DNA of 64,000 bases from Methylohalobius sp964654415. Its GTDB lineage: Bacteria > Pseudomonadota > Gammaproteobacteria > Methylococcales > Methylothermaceae. The position numbers were made by a program, and so were the translations under genes. The notes under the pieces were generated by a model that saw only the letters and a list, made by a program, of their open reading frames with translations, did no database searches and had not been told where the DNA came from. The DNA is taken from contig CAZZIP010000006.1 of NCBI GenBank assembly GCA_964654415.1, forward strand, positions 62,001 through 126,000, written 5' to 3'. Shown here one piece after another: positions 34,068-43,154 of this stretch; position 1 is the stretch's first letter; every line of letters starts with the position of its first letter.

Positions 34068-34667
34068 TCTGTCTACTTCTAGCCAGCGGTCGAGCACGGC
34101 ATGGGCTTGGTCGATGCCGATTCTCTTAGGGGCCGAAAAAATCTGGCAGCTTAAGTTTCTGGAATATTCCGCTAACACCTTTTGCACCTTAAGAAGCGTG
34201 TTTTTAGCCAAAGCGTAGCTGAGTTTGTCGGCTTTAGTCAGGAGTATGTGCAGTGGCCGTTGGTAATGATTGCACCACTCGATCATGCGCAAATCAAACT
34301 CGGTCAGGGGATGGCGAATGTCCATGATCAAAAATACTCCTTTCAGGCACCTACGTTGTCTGAAGTAATCCTCTATGGCTTTGCTCCAGCGCTCCTGAAC
34401 TTGGGCGGGCGCCTTAGCAAAGCCGTAACCGGGCAGGTCCACTAGGCGACGCTTCGTATCTACTTGGAAAAATACCAATTGCTGAGTTCGCCCCGGCGTT
34501 TTGCTCGTGCGGGCAAGCGCTTTTTGATTGGTGAGCGTATTGATAGCGCTAGATTTTCCGGCATTGGAACGGCCGACGAAGGCGACTTCGAGCCCTGCGT
34601 CGGGGACGTCTTTGGCAAACTCAAGGGTGCTGAGCAGAAAGCGAGCTTGGTGATACAAAGAATTCAT
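34065..34667 (-). CDS. engB: Ribosome-biogenesis GTPase EngB (YihA/YsxC)
   Basis: Essential TRAFAC GTPase assisting large-subunit assembly, 200 residues. G1 GRSNAGKSSAINTL, G3 DLPGYGFAKAP and G4 LLTKADKLS are all present in the family order, and the length is standard. It converges with polA and the candidate small RNA; the ATG at 34667 leaves 91 bases to the divergent cytochrome gene. Confidence 0.96.
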   Translation of the reverse strand: MNSLYHQARFLLSTLEFAKDVPDAGLEVAFVGRSNAGKSSAINTLTNQKALARTSKTPGRTQQLVFFQVDTKRRLVDLPGYGFAKAPAQVQERWSKAIEDYFRQRRCLKGVFLIMDIRHPLTEFDLRMIEWCNHYQRPLHILLTKADKLSYALAKNTLLKVQKVLAEYSRNLSCQIFSAPKRIGIDQAHAVLDRWLEVDR

Positions 34668-34758
34668 TAAGTTTCAAGAAAAAACCCACGGTGAGAGTAA
34701 TTTAGACGGCAAAATCGGTACAATGATACCTCTTAAGCCGTAGAATTTAAGGAGCAGC

Positions 34759-35349
34759 ATGAAAACTATACTAACATTGATCGGTGTGATAGGTCTGATG
34801 TGGGAGGCTCGATTAGTTGTTGCTCAGCCCGGCAAGGTAAGTGAGAAAGCCGCTGTGTGCGTTGGCTGTCATGGCGAAGCGGGTAAGGGCGTAACTCCTG
34901 TGTTTCCGAAACTGGCGGGACAAAATGTCAAGTATCTGAGTGCGCAACTGCGATCTTTCAAGGATCAGACCCGCTCTGTTCCAGCCATGAATGCCGTTGC
35001 CGCAACGCTGAGCGAAGCCGATATTAGCGAGCTGAGCGCTTATTTTGCAGCTCAAAAATCCCAGCCAGAGTCGGGTGAGGTGCCGCCCAAAGGAGAAGCA
35101 ATTTACCGCGCCGGGATCGCCGCCAAGGAGGTGCCAGCGTGCGCTGCCTGCCACGGTCCTGAAGGGCAGGGGAACGCCCCAGCAGGTTTCCCGCTGGTGC
35201 GGGGTCAATACGCCGCTTACACGGTCAAGGCCTTGAGCGATTATGCTGCTGGCGTGCGCGGCGAGAATACGCCGATGCACACTATCGCCGCTCGGCTGAG
35301 CGAGGACGAAATGAAAGCCGTGGCCGCTTATATCGCAGGATTGAAGTGA
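34759..35349 (+). CDS. Periplasmic dihaem cytochrome c4-type protein
   Basis: Electron carrier with two class I cytochrome c domains, 196 residues. A signal peptide covers about 1-23, ending in VVAQP. Haem-binding sites are CVGCH near residue 35 and CAACH near 130, each followed by Met-bearing segments (VPAMNAVAATLS; NTPMHTIAARLS) that can supply the sixth ligand. Size and two-domain symmetry match cytochrome c4, which feeds terminal oxidases. The neighbour order engB, cytochrome c4, dsbA is shared with Pseudomonas. TACAAT near 34719 may be its -10 element. Confidence 0.92.
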   Translation: MKTILTLIGVIGLMWEARLVVAQPGKVSEKAAVCVGCHGEAGKGVTPVFPKLAGQNVKYLSAQLRSFKDQTRSVPAMNAVAATLSEADISELSAYFAAQKSQPESGEVPPKGEAIYRAGIAAKEVPACAACHGPEGQGNAPAGFPLVRGQYAAYTVKALSDYAAGVRGENTPMHTIAARLSEDEMKAVAAYIAGLK

Positions 35350-35377
35350 GCTTATCCACACCGAACGATGGGGGACG

Positions 35378-36010
35378 ATGATGAGACCGATGATGCGCTA
35401 CGTTTGGACGATACTGTTAGGGTGGTGTTTGACTGGCGGCGTGGTGGCTCAAGAGTATCTTGAGCTAAATCCGCCGAGGCCGACGCAAGATCCCGACAAA
35501 ATTGAGGTCATCGAATTTTTCTGGTATGGCTGCCCGCACTGTTTTCGCTTTGATCCTTATTTAGAGGAGTGGGTCAAGGGCAAACCCGCCGAGGTGGTGT
35601 TCAAGCGCCAGCCGGTGATTTTCGGCGCCAATTGGGCGCCCCAGGCGCGGGCTTATTTTACCGCCGAAGTTTTGGGAGTAGTAGACAAAATCCATAAGGA
35701 CTTCTTCAATGCGATGCATGTGGACAAGAAGCCGATGGCAAGCGAGGAAGAACTGACCGAATTTTTTGCCGCCCACGGCATCGACCGGCAAGACTTCAAA
35801 AATGCCTTCCGGTCGTTTGCAGTAGACATGAAAATGCGCCAGGCCGAAGCCATCGCAGCCGATTACGGAATCACCGGGGTGCCGGCGCTGGTGGTCAACG
35901 GCAAGTACGCGATCACCGGCCAGACCGCCAAGAGCTATGCCAAAATGATTGAAGTGCTTAAGGCTTTGGTCGAACGCGAGCGGCAACGCTTAAGTACCGG
36001 TGCGCGCTAA
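35378..36010 (+). CDS. dsbA: Thiol:disulfide interchange protein DsbA
   Basis: Periplasmic oxidase that introduces disulfide bonds. Signal peptide about 1-24 (ending GGVVAQ), then a thioredoxin fold with the active site FFWYGCPHCFRFDP; CPHC is the classic DsbA pair, and the cis-Pro segment GVPALVVNGKYAI follows near 165. The length of 210 is normal. Its place after a c-type cytochrome is fitting because cytochrome maturation depends on thiol handling. ATG at 35381 is a second possible start. Confidence 0.95.
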   Translation: MMRPMMRYVWTILLGWCLTGGVVAQEYLELNPPRPTQDPDKIEVIEFFWYGCPHCFRFDPYLEEWVKGKPAEVVFKRQPVIFGANWAPQARAYFTAEVLGVVDKIHKDFFNAMHVDKKPMASEEELTEFFAAHGIDRQDFKNAFRSFAVDMKMRQAEAIAADYGITGVPALVVNGKYAITGQTAKSYAKMIEVLKALVERERQRLSTGAR

Positions 36011-36032
36011 TAATGCATGCATGGAGGGGGAA

Positions 36033-36791
36033 ATGGGGCAGAGTTTAAGGCTTGCCAGCTTCAACATCCAGACCGGCATTCGTACGTGCCACTATGAGGA
36101 TTACCTCCTTAAAAGCTGGCAACACCTGTGGCCCTGCGACAAGCGCTTTGTCAATTTGGAGCGGATCGCTGAATTCCTGCGGCCCTTTGACATTGTCGGC
36201 CTGCAGGAGGTGGACGGTGGCGGTGCCCGCAGCCACTACGTAATTCAGACCGAATACCTAGCCAGGCGCGCCGGATTCCCTTATTGGCACAATCAGGTCA
36301 ACCGTAGAATCGGCCGCTTGGCTCTGCACAGCAACGGTTTCTTAAGCCGCCTGCCGCCGGATGGGATCTATGAGACGCCGCTGCCTGGCCTACCCGGACG
36401 AGGGGCGATCTGGGTACGCTTCGGCCAAGGCAGAGAGGCCTTGTTGCTCTGTGTCTTGCATCTGGCGTTAAGCCCCCGGGCGCGGCGCCGGCAGTTGGAT
36501 TTTGTCGCGGAGTGCCTTGCCGGTTACGAGCATGTGATCGTGATGGGGGACCTCAACTGTGGGGCCAACGCGCCTGAGCTGCGCCGATTTCTGACCCGTA
36601 CTGGACTCATCGACCCGATCCCCCATGCGCGCACTTTCCCCAGTTGGCAGCCTCTGCGCAAGCTGGACCACATTCTGGTCAGCGCCAGTCTTGAGGTCAG
36701 CCGGAGGCAGGTGTACGATTTCGTTTGTTCCGATCATCTGCCGATTGGCGTCGAAATCGTGTTACCAGAAACCTTGCCTCTGGCCGCCTGA
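36033..36791 (+). CDS. Endonuclease/exonuclease/phosphatase family protein
   Basis: Metal-dependent hydrolase of the DNase I-like fold, 252 residues. Typical motifs are LASFNIQTG, IVGLQEVDGGG (catalytic Glu), VIVMGDLNCG and the C-terminal CSDHLPIGVEI (catalytic Asp-His). No signal peptide is evident. The true substrate, nucleic acid or phospholipid/inositol-type ester, cannot be told. I chose the ATG at 36033 after GGAGGGG; ATG at 36021 or GTG at 36000 are alternatives. The same gene sits between dsbA and a GGDEF gene in Pseudomonas. Confidence 0.85.
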   Translation: MGQSLRLASFNIQTGIRTCHYEDYLLKSWQHLWPCDKRFVNLERIAEFLRPFDIVGLQEVDGGGARSHYVIQTEYLARRAGFPYWHNQVNRRIGRLALHSNGFLSRLPPDGIYETPLPGLPGRGAIWVRFGQGREALLLCVLHLALSPRARRRQLDFVAECLAGYEHVIVMGDLNCGANAPELRRFLTRTGLIDPIPHARTFPSWQPLRKLDHILVSASLEVSRRQVYDFVCSDHLPIGVEIVLPETLPLAA

Positions 36792-36799
36792 GGTAAGAC

Positions 36800-38113
36800 A
36801 TGGCCGAGGCAGAGCCGGACAAATGGAAAAACAAGTGTCTGGCGCTTGCTGAGGAGTTAGACGCTCTACAGGCCAGGGCTGAGCGTACCGAGAAGCGCTT
36901 GCTTAAAATTTTGGCCCGCCTGGTCTGTGCCTTCGAGGGCCAATCCCAACGCTTAGATCAGTTCCTTGAGCAGTTGCACCAGGTATTGCGCCGTGGCTCC
37001 CTCGACGAACACGGTTTGGAGCAGCTGGATGCTGCATCGGATGTCCTGTTGCGCGCCAGTGAGCAAATCCGGCGCGAGAAATCCTCCGGTGAGCAGGGCT
37101 TGCACCGCCAATTGCTGCGCCTCCTCGAAGTGGTCGAGATTCCCCCCAGCTTAAGCGATCTGGGCGAGCGACTAAGCGCTTCCTTAAAGCAGGGATGCGC
37201 GTCTGAGGAAGCGTTGGATGAAACCGCGCGCTTGCTCGCCGAGATCAATACCAGGCTACGGAAGGAACGGGCGGAGATTGAAGATTTTCTGGAGCAGCTG
37301 ACGGCAAAGTTGCAACTTCTGGAAGCCCAGGCTCAGGATGTTGGCCGAGTGCTCCAGGCTAGCGATGGGAATTGGAACAGAACCTTGACTGCCCAGGTCG
37401 CTCATCTGCGCATTAAGACGTTTGAAGAAACCAATCTGGAAGCGCTCAAGCTCGTTATCACCGAAAGGCTCGACATTCTAACCCGCCAATTGCGCGTCTT
37501 CTACCAAGAGGAAACGGACAGAAATGCCCAAGCGGCAAAGCGCATCGCGGCTTTGACCGAACGCTTGCAGGAACTTGAGCAGGAATCTAAAAAATTGCGC
37601 CAGCAGCTCAAGATAGCTTACCAACAGGCGCTGTATGATCCGGTGACTGGCCTGCCCAATCGCAAGGCAACAGACGAGCGGCTGGCGCAGGAATTTTCCC
37701 GCTGGCAACGTTTCCATCAGCCCCTGAGTCTCTTGATATGGGATATCGATCATTTCAAACAGATCAACGACCGTTTCGGTCATCAGGCTGGTGACAAGAC
37801 GCTGCGTATCGTCGGTCAGACCCTACGCGAAGGGATTCGGGCGGTGGATTTTGTTGGTCGTTACGGCGGTGAAGAATTTGTCATGCTGCTACCTGGTACC
37901 AAGCTGGAAGACGCCTTAAAAGTAGCTGAGAAGCTGCGCGAGGCGGTCAAAAGGCGCGGTTTTAACAGCCGCGGCAAACCGGTACCTATTACTATCTCTT
38001 GTGGTTTGAGCTGCGCGCGCCCTGGCGATACCCAGATGTCCCTATTCGAACGGGCGGACAAAGCTCTGTATCAGGCCAAACAGGCTGGCCGGGATCGCTG
38101 CGTCAGCCTCTAG
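36800..38113 (+). CDS. Diguanylate cyclase (DgcP-like)
   Basis: Soluble c-di-GMP synthase of 437 residues. The first 265 residues are an all-helical, coiled-coil-rich region rich in Leu, Glu, Gln and Arg; the GGDEF domain follows (about 275-437) with RYGGEEFVMLLPG active site and an RAVD inhibitory site five residues before it, so product inhibition is expected. Position after dsbA and the nuclease-family gene is that of Pseudomonas dgcP, whose product acts at the cell pole; orthology is inferred from order and architecture. Confidence 0.9.
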   Translation: MAEAEPDKWKNKCLALAEELDALQARAERTEKRLLKILARLVCAFEGQSQRLDQFLEQLHQVLRRGSLDEHGLEQLDAASDVLLRASEQIRREKSSGEQGLHRQLLRLLEVVEIPPSLSDLGERLSASLKQGCASEEALDETARLLAEINTRLRKERAEIEDFLEQLTAKLQLLEAQAQDVGRVLQASDGNWNRTLTAQVAHLRIKTFEETNLEALKLVITERLDILTRQLRVFYQEETDRNAQAAKRIAALTERLQELEQESKKLRQQLKIAYQQALYDPVTGLPNRKATDERLAQEFSRWQRFHQPLSLLIWDIDHFKQINDRFGHQAGDKTLRIVGQTLREGIRAVDFVGRYGGEEFVMLLPGTKLEDALKVAEKLREAVKRRGFNSRGKPVPITISCGLSCARPGDTQMSLFERADKALYQAKQAGRDRCVSL

Positions 38114-38183
38114 TGCGCTTTTGGCGCGCGTTTCCCCGAAGATCGTCCATCTGAACAGGTGAAGCCGCTCAGGTATGGGGAGG

Positions 38184-39062
38184 TCAATCGCGCAATTGTT
38201 CCAGGCGCTTTAGCGCTTGTTGGCGTATCGATTCGGGGAGGGGCACGAAGCGCTGGGCGAGGATTGCCTGGCCTTCAGGTAGGAGGGCAGTGCGGGCAAA
38301 GGCGACCGCCAAGGGATTAGATGGATCGAGGTATAAATAGAGATAATAGGTGAGTGGGTAATGGCCGCTTGCGAGGCGGTCAGCGGAGGGTAGAACTTTA
38401 CGCCGGCCGGGTGGCAAAACCAACGGGAGCAGGCGAACCTCTTGGGTTGCCAAGGCGCGGCTAGCAAATCCTAGTGCGCCTGGTTGCTGGGCGATCTGAT
38501 CGACCACCGCGGCATCGTCTGCGAGCAGGACGACGTTGCGCATTGGGCTGCCGCAGAGCACCTTGGCCTGGAAATGGAAATGGCTGGCGTTAGCCGGGGT
38601 GGAACCATAGAGAGGACCAGAAAGCAAGGGGGCGGCAGGGGGACCTGGCTGGCAGCGGTGGGTTCCAGCGTATAGGTATTCCAGTTCGGCAAGGCTGAGT
38701 TCTTGTCTAGGGTCGCTTGGGTGGACAACTACGCCCAAGGCATCCAAACCCACGGTTAGAGCCAGGGGAGGACGGCCGTGGCGGTTTTGGAATACCGAAG
38801 CCTCGGCGGGTGTCAGAGTCCTGCTGATGGCGACCAGCTCCGCCTCGCGGTTGAGCAGGGCCTGGACGGCGGTGAGCGTGTTAGCAGCAGCAGAGGAGAC
38901 ATTTGCCTCCGGGTGGGCGGTGCGGAAGTTAGCGATCCAAAAAGAGGTAGTCGGAGCTAAGGGTCGGTCGCTGTAGATGCGCAGAGTGTCTGCCGAAGTG
39001 ACCTGCCAGATCAGCAACCCCAGCGCTATCCCGAGCCAGCGGCTAAAAGGACTGGATTTCAT
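38184..39062 (-). CDS. PstS-like phosphate-binding protein
   Basis: Periplasmic substrate-binding protein of 292 residues. Signal peptide about 1-24 (LLIWQVTSA), then a PBP-fold protein with the PstS-family segments SAAANTLTAVQALLN, ELVAISRTLTPAE and GLDALGVVVHPSDP. It is about 50 residues shorter than E. coli PstS and no pstCAB genes are adjacent, so it may bind phosphate for signalling or for a transporter elsewhere. It is the third gene of phoB-phoR-orf, overlapping phoR by four bases, and is thus expected to be phosphate-regulated. Confidence 0.82.
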   Translation of the reverse strand: MKSSPFSRWLGIALGLLIWQVTSADTLRIYSDRPLAPTTSFWIANFRTAHPEANVSSAAANTLTAVQALLNREAELVAISRTLTPAEASVFQNRHGRPPLALTVGLDALGVVVHPSDPRQELSLAELEYLYAGTHRCQPGPPAAPLLSGPLYGSTPANASHFHFQAKVLCGSPMRNVVLLADDAAVVDQIAQQPGALGFASRALATQEVRLLPLVLPPGRRKVLPSADRLASGHYPLTYYLYLYLDPSNPLAVAFARTALLPEGQAILAQRFVPLPESIRQQALKRLEQLRD

Positions 39063-40369
39063 GAGGCAACCGCCGTTGCGTTGGGCTGCACCATGCGTTC
39101 TGCAGGAAAATGGCAGCGGAAAGTACTGCCCTGCCCTAAGCGGCTGTCGATTTCCAGGCGGGCCTGATGCCGGTTTAAGACGTGCTTGACGATCGCTAGT
39201 CCCAGTCCGGTGCCAGTGGGATTTAATTGTTCGGCGCCTGGGACTCGGTAAAAACGCTCGGTTAGGCGGGGAATGTGCTCGGCTGGGATGCCGGGTCCGG
39301 TATCGGCGACTTCCAAGTATGCCCCTTGCCCGGTTGTATACCAGCGTACGGTGATGGTGCCGGTGGCGGGGGTATATTTGATCGCGTTGACGATCAGGTT
39401 GGTAAACGCGCTGCGCAGTTCCTGCTCGTTTCCGAGCAGGAACTGCCGAGATTCAATGTGGAGCTGGACGGAAGCGTGTTGTTCCTTGAGTTGGTCGAGT
39501 TCCGCCAAAATGCCTGCCAACAATTGCTCCACATCCACCGGATGCAACGAGCCGGGTTTGTTCTGGGTGGTTTCTAGGCGGCTCAAATACAGCAAATCGT
39601 CGATCAGATATTGCAGTCGGCGAAGTTGATCGTCCATGCGTTTAAGCGACGGCCGAAAAGCCGGGGAAACGGCCGATTCAGTGTCCATCAGGGTTTCCAG
39701 ATAGCCTTTGATGACGGTGATCGGGGTGCGCAGTTCGTGGGAGACGTGGGCGACGAAATCTCGGCGCTGGCGTTCCAATAGGCGAATCTGGGTAACATCC
39801 TGGGCGATGAGTAAATAGCGATCCGGCACGTAGGGAACGATTCGGATCTCAAGTTGGACGTTATCGCGGTCTGGCACTTGAATCGTGATGGGTTGCTCGA
39901 ATTTCGCCTGCTTTAAGTAGTTGACGAATCCGGGATGGCGGAGAAGATTGTCGATGCGTAACCCCCTGTCTTTGGATTGGAGTCCCAAAAGATAAGCGGC
40001 GGCTTTGTTGAACCACTCGATCTCGAATCCGTCGGTGAGCACGACAGTGGCGTCCGGCAAGGCTTCGGTAGCTTGGCGGAAGTGTTTTAGGATCTTGGCC
40101 AGCCGGCGTTTGCGCCGTCGATGGCGGCGTTGCCGCAGGCGCAGGCGGTGAAACACTTCGACCCACAGTCCGTTGCCTTCCGGCAGTTCGTTTCTCTCGC
40201 TGTAGGACCAAGCTAAAAGACACCAGCCGTAATAGAGATGACGGGCGAGATGGCCAAGGAGGAACACAGCCATGACCACCACGAGGTGCCCTTCGATCCA
40301 GCCGACGGCAAGGGCGACGGCCAAGCCCGAGGCAAACAGAACAAATTCCGACCGCAGGGCCTGGGCCAT
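39059..40369 (-). CDS. phoR: Phosphate regulon sensor kinase PhoR
   Basis: Inner-membrane sensor kinase, 436 residues: one or two N-terminal hydrophobic helices (about 10-55), a basic linker (RLRLRQRRHRRRKRR), a PAS domain (about 95-190), HisKA with phospho-His in FVAHVSHELRTPITVIKG, and HATPase (NAIKYTPATG, DTGPGIP, GTGLGLAIVKHV). This is the PhoR architecture, without a periplasmic sensor domain; phosphate status is read through the Pst system and PhoU. It follows phoB by eight bases. Confidence 0.93.
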   Translation of the reverse strand: MAQALRSEFVLFASGLAVALAVGWIEGHLVVVMAVFLLGHLARHLYYGWCLLAWSYSERNELPEGNGLWVEVFHRLRLRQRRHRRRKRRLAKILKHFRQATEALPDATVVLTDGFEIEWFNKAAAYLLGLQSKDRGLRIDNLLRHPGFVNYLKQAKFEQPITIQVPDRDNVQLEIRIVPYVPDRYLLIAQDVTQIRLLERQRRDFVAHVSHELRTPITVIKGYLETLMDTESAVSPAFRPSLKRMDDQLRRLQYLIDDLLYLSRLETTQNKPGSLHPVDVEQLLAGILAELDQLKEQHASVQLHIESRQFLLGNEQELRSAFTNLIVNAIKYTPATGTITVRWYTTGQGAYLEVADTGPGIPAEHIPRLTERFYRVPGAEQLNPTGTGLGLAIVKHVLNRHQARLEIDSRLGQGSTFRCHFPAERMVQPNATAVAS

Positions 40370-40376
40370 GAGTCTC

Positions 40377-41078
40377 TCAAGGTTGTAGAGGAGAAGTAGT
40401 GAAGCGGTAGCCGAAGCCTCGCACGGTTTCGATCATCGCATCACGCCCGTATTCGGCCAGAATTTTGCGTAGGCGACGGATATGCACGTCTACGGTCCGT
40501 TCTTCGATATAGACATCGTGCCCCCACACCCGGTCCAGCAATTGTCCGCGGCTGTACACCTTGTCCGGGTGGATGAGGAAGAATTCCAGCAAGCGGTACT
40601 CAGTGGGGCTCAAGCTTATTGGCTGCTGATCGATCTCGACCTTGTGCTCTTCAGGGTCTAGGAGAATACCGCCGACTTTGATCAGAGCGGGTTTTTCGCC
40701 CTTGCCGAAGCGCCTCAGCACGGCGTTGATGCGGGCGATCAATTCGCGTGGGGAGAAGGGTTTGGTGATGTAATCGTCAGCCCCGCTGTCCAGTCCTAAG
40801 ACTTTGTCTTCTTCCTCGCTGCGGGCGGTCAGGAGAATGATCGGAATGTCGCTGTAAGCGGCATTCCGGCGTAGCCTTTTGGCCCAATCAACGCCGCTTA
40901 TGCCGGGCAACATCCAGTCTAGCAGGATTAGGTCTGGAAGATGCTGCTCTATCTCTTGGAGCGCGGCTTGGACGTTCATGGCTGGGCGGACCTTGAACCC
41001 CGCCTGTTCCAGTACCAATTGCAACATGTCGCGGATAGCAGCTTCGTCTTCGACGACCAGAATGTCGATTTTTGCCAT
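40377..41078 (-). CDS. phoB: Phosphate regulon response regulator PhoB
   Basis: OmpR-family activator that binds PHO boxes under phosphate limitation. The 233 residues comprise a receiver (phospho-Asp in DLILLDWMLPGISG, Lys in YITKPFSP) and a winged-helix domain (about 130-228; EYRLLEFFLIHPDKVYSRGQLL, RTVDVHIRRLRK). A PHO box lies just upstream (41124-41141), indicating self-activation, and another precedes the porin gene at 56403. Confidence 0.95.
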   Translation of the reverse strand: MAKIDILVVEDEAAIRDMLQLVLEQAGFKVRPAMNVQAALQEIEQHLPDLILLDWMLPGISGVDWAKRLRRNAAYSDIPIILLTARSEEEDKVLGLDSGADDYITKPFSPRELIARINAVLRRFGKGEKPALIKVGGILLDPEEHKVEIDQQPISLSPTEYRLLEFFLIHPDKVYSRGQLLDRVWGHDVYIEERTVDVHIRRLRKILAEYGRDAMIETVRGFGYRFTTSPLQP

Positions 41079-41107
41079 AAGGTTAAATTTGGTTGAATCG
41101 ACCAGCT

Positions 41108-41141
41108 AAAGTAGCATTGTTGAATTACTGAATTATGAACG
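41108..41141 (-). promoter_or_regulatory. PHO box and -10 element for phoB
   Basis: On the minus strand CGTTCAT-AATT-CAGTAAT (41141 to 41124) has the 7-4-7 layout of a PHO box, with 5/7 and 6/7 matches to the CTGTCAT-type repeats. After exactly ten bases comes TACTTT (41113 to 41108) as -10 element, the spacing of PhoB-dependent promoters where the box replaces the -35. Confidence 0.6.
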
Positions 41142-41165
41142 CGAAGGCCAGTGAAGTTCCATTTC

Positions 41166-41822
41166 TTATCTATGGTATATTGAGTTTTTAGTCATTGAGC
41201 GAGGATGGATGCGAATTTCCACCCGCCGATTCTGGGCTCGGCCTGCAGGGGTGTCATTGGGCGCGATGGGTTTGCTTTGGCCCATGCCGCGGTCGAGGAG
41301 CCGCGAAGGGTCCACCCCTTGTGCGGCCAAATACCGAGCTACGCTGCGCGCGCGATCCTCGGACAAGCGTTGGTTGTATTCGGGGTTGCCAGTAGCGTCG
41401 GTATGCCCTGTCACTTCGACCAAGGTTTCACGATGCTCGTTCAACACGGTTGCCACCGAGTTGAGGATCGAGTAAAACTGAGAGGTTATCTCAGACGAGT
41501 CGCTCGCGAAGGTGATGTTGCTCGGCATGATCAGACGCAGGTTTTGGCCTTCGCGGACGAGTTGGACTCCACTGCCTGCAAGTTTTTGGCGTAAGATTGC
41601 TTCCTGACGGTCCATGTAAGCGTCAATCGCCATTCCGGCCAACGCGCCAACGCTTGTGCCAATGGCAGTGCCGGTTCCGGGTTTGTCCATGACGGCACCT
41701 AGGGCCGCGCTGCTCCCGGCGCCTGGCGCCGTTTTGCTGGGCTGGGGTTCACCGGTATAAGGGTTGACGATGCAGCCGCCGAGGAATACGGCTGCACCGA
41801 TGAGAACGAGGTATTTGGGCAT
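41166..41822 (-). CDS. OmpA-family peptidoglycan-associated lipoprotein
   Basis: Outer-membrane lipoprotein of 218 residues. The signal peptide ends in lipobox LGGC (Cys17). A glycine-zipper region (about 48-68, GTAIGTSVGALAGMAID) is followed by an OmpA_C domain (about 95-205) with VTGHTDATGNPEYNQRLSEDRA, the peptidoglycan-binding signature. This matches the YiaD-like group. The gene is separate from phoB, whose PHO-box promoter lies beyond its 3' end, and diverges from metK. Confidence 0.88.
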   Translation of the reverse strand: MPKYLVLIGAAVFLGGCIVNPYTGEPQPSKTAPGAGSSAALGAVMDKPGTGTAIGTSVGALAGMAIDAYMDRQEAILRQKLAGSGVQLVREGQNLRLIMPSNITFASDSSEITSQFYSILNSVATVLNEHRETLVEVTGHTDATGNPEYNQRLSEDRARSVARYLAAQGVDPSRLLDRGMGQSKPIAPNDTPAGRAQNRRVEIRIHPRSMTKNSIYHR

Positions 41823-41898
41823 GGAAGTCGATTTCAGTTGGTGTGAAATTTATGGTCTATCATCATAATAAATCACAGACGGATCATTTAAGTTAAAA

Positions 41899-41927
41899 TT
41901 GACTCATAGGTCAGCAAGGGTTTAAAA
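41899..41927 (+). promoter_or_regulatory. Promoter for the metK operon
   Basis: TTGACT at 41899-41904 and TTAAAA at 41922-41927 are separated by 17 bases; the metK GTG follows about 30 bases later. I saw no SAM or SAH riboswitch hallmark in the 135-base gap. Confidence 0.45.
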
Positions 41928-41957
41928 ACTTAAAAACACAAAACAAGGGTTGAGAGG

Positions 41958-43130
41958 GTGAGTCAAGATTTTGTTTTTACCTCCGAATCGGTCTCCGAAG
42001 GTCATCCGGACAAGATCGCCGATCAAATTTCCGACGCCATGCTGGATGCTCTGTTAGAGCAGGATCCTAAGGCGAGGGTGGCGTGCGAGACGCTGGTCAA
42101 GACCGGAATGGTGCTTTTGGCTGGTGAGATTACTACGAGCGCTTGGGTGGATTCTGAGCAACTGGTCCGCCAGGTGGTCAAAGAGATTGGTTATGACGAC
42201 CCAGCGATCGGCTTCGATTGGCAGAGCTGCGCCGTCCTCCAAGCCATCGGCAAGCAGTCGCCCGACATCGCTATGGGAGTAGACGAGTCGGAAAACAAGG
42301 AACAAGGCGCTGGTGACCAGGGTCTGATGTTCGGATACGCCTGCGACGAAACCAGCGTCCTGATGCCAGCTCCCATCTACTATGCCCACGAATTGGTCAA
42401 ACGCCAGGCCAAGCTACGCAAATCTAAAGTGTTGCCTTGGCTTAGGCCGGACGCCAAAAGCCAGGTTACGATCCGCTATCAAGACGGCAAGCCGGTAGCG
42501 GTGGATGCGGTGGTGCTGTCCACCCAGCACGCACCGGAAATTCCTCAGGCTGCGGTGCGGGAGGCGGTGATAGACGAAATCATCTTGAAAGTCATCCCGC
42601 ACCAGTGGATTCATCGGGGAACCAAGTTCTTTGTCAATCCCACGGGCCAGTTTGTGATCGGCGGGCCGGTGGGGGACTGTGGCCTGACCGGGCGCAAGAT
42701 CATCGTCGATACCTATGGCGGGATGGCGCGCCACGGCGGCGGTTGTTTTAGCGGCAAAGACCCAACCAAGGTGGACCGGTCGGCGGCTTATATGGGCCGC
42801 TATGTGGCCAAGAACATCGTCGCCGCAGGCTTGGCCGACCGCTGCGAGATCCAGGTGTCCTATGCCATCGGAGTGGCCGAGCCGACCTCGATTTCGATTG
42901 AGACCTTCGGCACCGGACGGGTGGCCGAATCGCGCTTGGTCGAGATTGTGCGCGAGCACTTCGATCTACGCCCCAAAGGTTTGATTCAGGAACTTGATCT
43001 GCTCAGGCCGATCTTCCGCAAGACTGCCGCTTACGGGCATTTCGGCCGAACCGAACCGGAGTTTACCTGGGAACGCACTGACAAGGCTGAAATTCTGCGC
43101 GACGCTGCGGGACTTCCCCCGCGTGACTAA
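41958..43130 (+). CDS. metK: S-adenosylmethionine synthetase
   Basis: Makes S-adenosylmethionine from methionine and ATP. The 390 residues show the family motifs in order: SEGHPDKIADQISDAMLD, GAGDQGLMFGYA and GGGCFSGKDPTKVDRSAAYM, with the standard length. The start is GTG at 41958 after a GAGAGG ribosome-binding site, giving the expected N-terminus MSQDFVFTSESVSEGHPD. It opens a probable operon metK-ahcY-metF-rsmE covering SAM synthesis, recycling and use. Confidence 0.97.
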   Translation: MSQDFVFTSESVSEGHPDKIADQISDAMLDALLEQDPKARVACETLVKTGMVLLAGEITTSAWVDSEQLVRQVVKEIGYDDPAIGFDWQSCAVLQAIGKQSPDIAMGVDESENKEQGAGDQGLMFGYACDETSVLMPAPIYYAHELVKRQAKLRKSKVLPWLRPDAKSQVTIRYQDGKPVAVDAVVLSTQHAPEIPQAAVREAVIDEIILKVIPHQWIHRGTKFFVNPTGQFVIGGPVGDCGLTGRKIIVDTYGGMARHGGGCFSGKDPTKVDRSAAYMGRYVAKNIVAAGLADRCEIQVSYAIGVAEPTSISIETFGTGRVAESRLVEIVREHFDLRPKGLIQELDLLRPIFRKTAAYGHFGRTEPEFTWERTDKAEILRDAAGLPPRD

Positions 43131-43154
43131 ACCAAATAAGCAATGTAGGAGGTT

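Noticed and set aside
41823..41957. SAM or SAH riboswitch before metK/ahcY
   Set aside because: The metK leader is short and AT-rich with a plain promoter, and only 24 bases precede ahcY; no conserved riboswitch core is seen.
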